The position numbers and the translations under genes were made by a program. A DNA stretch of 64,000 bases from Axinella damicornis (lineage: Eukaryota > Porifera > Demospongiae > Axinellida > Axinellidae): the NCBI GenBank assembly GCA_963931865.1, contig OZ007510.1, positions 9,334,993-9,398,992 of the forward strand. Reading direction: 5' to 3'. The notes beneath the pieces were generated by a model that was given only the letters and a program-made list of their open reading frames with translations, ran no database searches and had not been told where the DNA came from. Shown piece after piece: positions 63,350 through 64,000 of the stretch; position 1 is the first letter of the stretch; every line of letters begins with the position of its first letter.

Positions 63350-63660
63350 ACTACCTTGCGAATGGCCTACAAAGAATCTGCCTACACCATCCTGATCGCT
63401 ATCGTTCAGTGACCCAAGCGTACAATTTTTGTGCTGAAACTCACCTTGGTGGTGGAGATACAAGCGCTTTTGTCTCGCCGTGGCCGCCATTGCTCGAGCG
63501 CTCTCTCCGACTTCCGGTGGCAGTACCGTTCTTAGGAAAGGCACACGAAGATTTTGACCACACAGCCGTGATCGCTGTCGTTCACTGACGCTTACATGCC
63601 AAAACTCACCGTGCTGGCTACGTTGTGAGTGCTGTCTTGTCTTCCTTTTGGTCGCCATTG
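63350..63660 (-). other. Duplicated first-exon-like segments
   Basis: On the minus strand ATGGCGACCAAAAGGAAGAC (from 63658) and ATGGCGGCCACGGCGAGACA (from 63490) each run in frame for about 15 codons to a GTGAGTTT donor, then share AACGA(C/T)AGCGATCA downstream. They look like two copies of a first exon and its 5' splice site. No downstream exon was found, so the gene is unknown. Confidence 0.4.
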
Positions 63661-64000
63661 CTCGCGATCGACTGAGCCACGTGGCATGTGCGTTAATTGG
63701 AACGAATAATTAGCTTCGCTACGGCGAGGCAACCGCGGCGTTGCAACGGCTACCAGGAGTGCGGTTGCCCCTCGTTACTTTGGAATATAAAGATCATTTT
63801 ATCTGTATCTGTCATGGTGGAGAATGCTGGGTTCAGAATTGAGCATCGATTGAATAGCACACCTCTTGCATTGCTGTTGTCATAGAGTTTGCAGGCAATG
63901 AGGAAATGAGGTTCGTCCTCAACCTGATTGGTACAAATAATATAACAGCCCTATGAGTTTGCGTGCCTTACTGCATATGCTTTGCACATGATTAGACCAG

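Larger units (their letters stand above)
60353..64000. other. VPS16 intron or 3' flank, repeat-rich
   Basis: Contains a possible transposase fragment (60780-60900), a 36-bp minisatellite (61270-61770), the second copy of the 30-bp minisatellite element, and duplicated first-exon-like segments near 63360-63660. No further VPS16 exon was recognised. Confidence 0.6.

Overview
This is an intron-rich, gene-dense piece of an animal nuclear genome. Short GT-AG introns, animal gene families (conventional protein kinase C, TMC channel, ASB and NHR-SOCS adaptors) and conserved ciliary genes point to a compact early-branching invertebrate, most likely a sponge. That assignment is an inference; nothing in the window names the species. 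No bacterial operons, viral genes, CRISPR arrays, tRNAs or rRNAs were recognised.

Layout, left to right. 3' half of TELO2 (+, 218-3310), SLC39A13/ZIP13 (+, 3553-4696), an ankyrin-SOCS (ASB) gene (-, 4842-7484), a repeat-filled gap, the KDEL receptor (-, 9151-10386), a 14-exon TMC channel (-, 10722-17390), a 13-exon conventional PKC (-, 17737-25763), DRC3/LRRC48 (+, 25988-30044), an NHR-SOCS protein (-, 30168-31371), IFT56/TTC26 (+, 31445-35135), RPL11 (-, 35281-39461), a secreted sialidase-like protein (+, 39563-40774), an unrecognised 450-residue protein with a Cys-His-Asp arrangement (+, 41579-43928), a 10 kb gene-poor stretch dominated by repeats and a 2.2 kb foldback structure (about 44-54 kb), and the 5' part of VPS16 (+, 54154 to beyond 60352), whose 3' end lies outside the window.

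Genes are packed as head-to-head pairs (PKC/DRC3, NHR-SOCS/IFT56, RPL11/sialidase; 73-224 bp between start codons) and tail-to-tail pairs (ZIP13/ASB, DRC3/NHR-SOCS, IFT56/RPL11; 123-145 bp between stops). Two genes are ciliary (DRC3, IFT56), two act in membrane trafficking (KDEL receptor, VPS16), and two carry a SOCS box for recruiting an E3 ligase. Reading frames were joined exon by exon; for the complete genes the joined lengths divide by three and every junction keeps phase.

The most unusual content is non-coding. A family of tiny palindromic elements with ends TAGCCTCGTTCCCAGG...CCTGGGAACGAGGCTA occurs at least a dozen times, most copies flanked by exact or near-exact 9-bp target duplications; one copy sits inside a tandem duplication whose sister copy preserves the empty site. 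The 48.4-50.7 kb region is a near-perfect foldback whose arms each carry a CCAAT/CCAAT/TATA/CATTC promoter-like array facing inward towards a shared minisatellite. A TMC intron contains six tandem copies of a 3' splice-site cassette.
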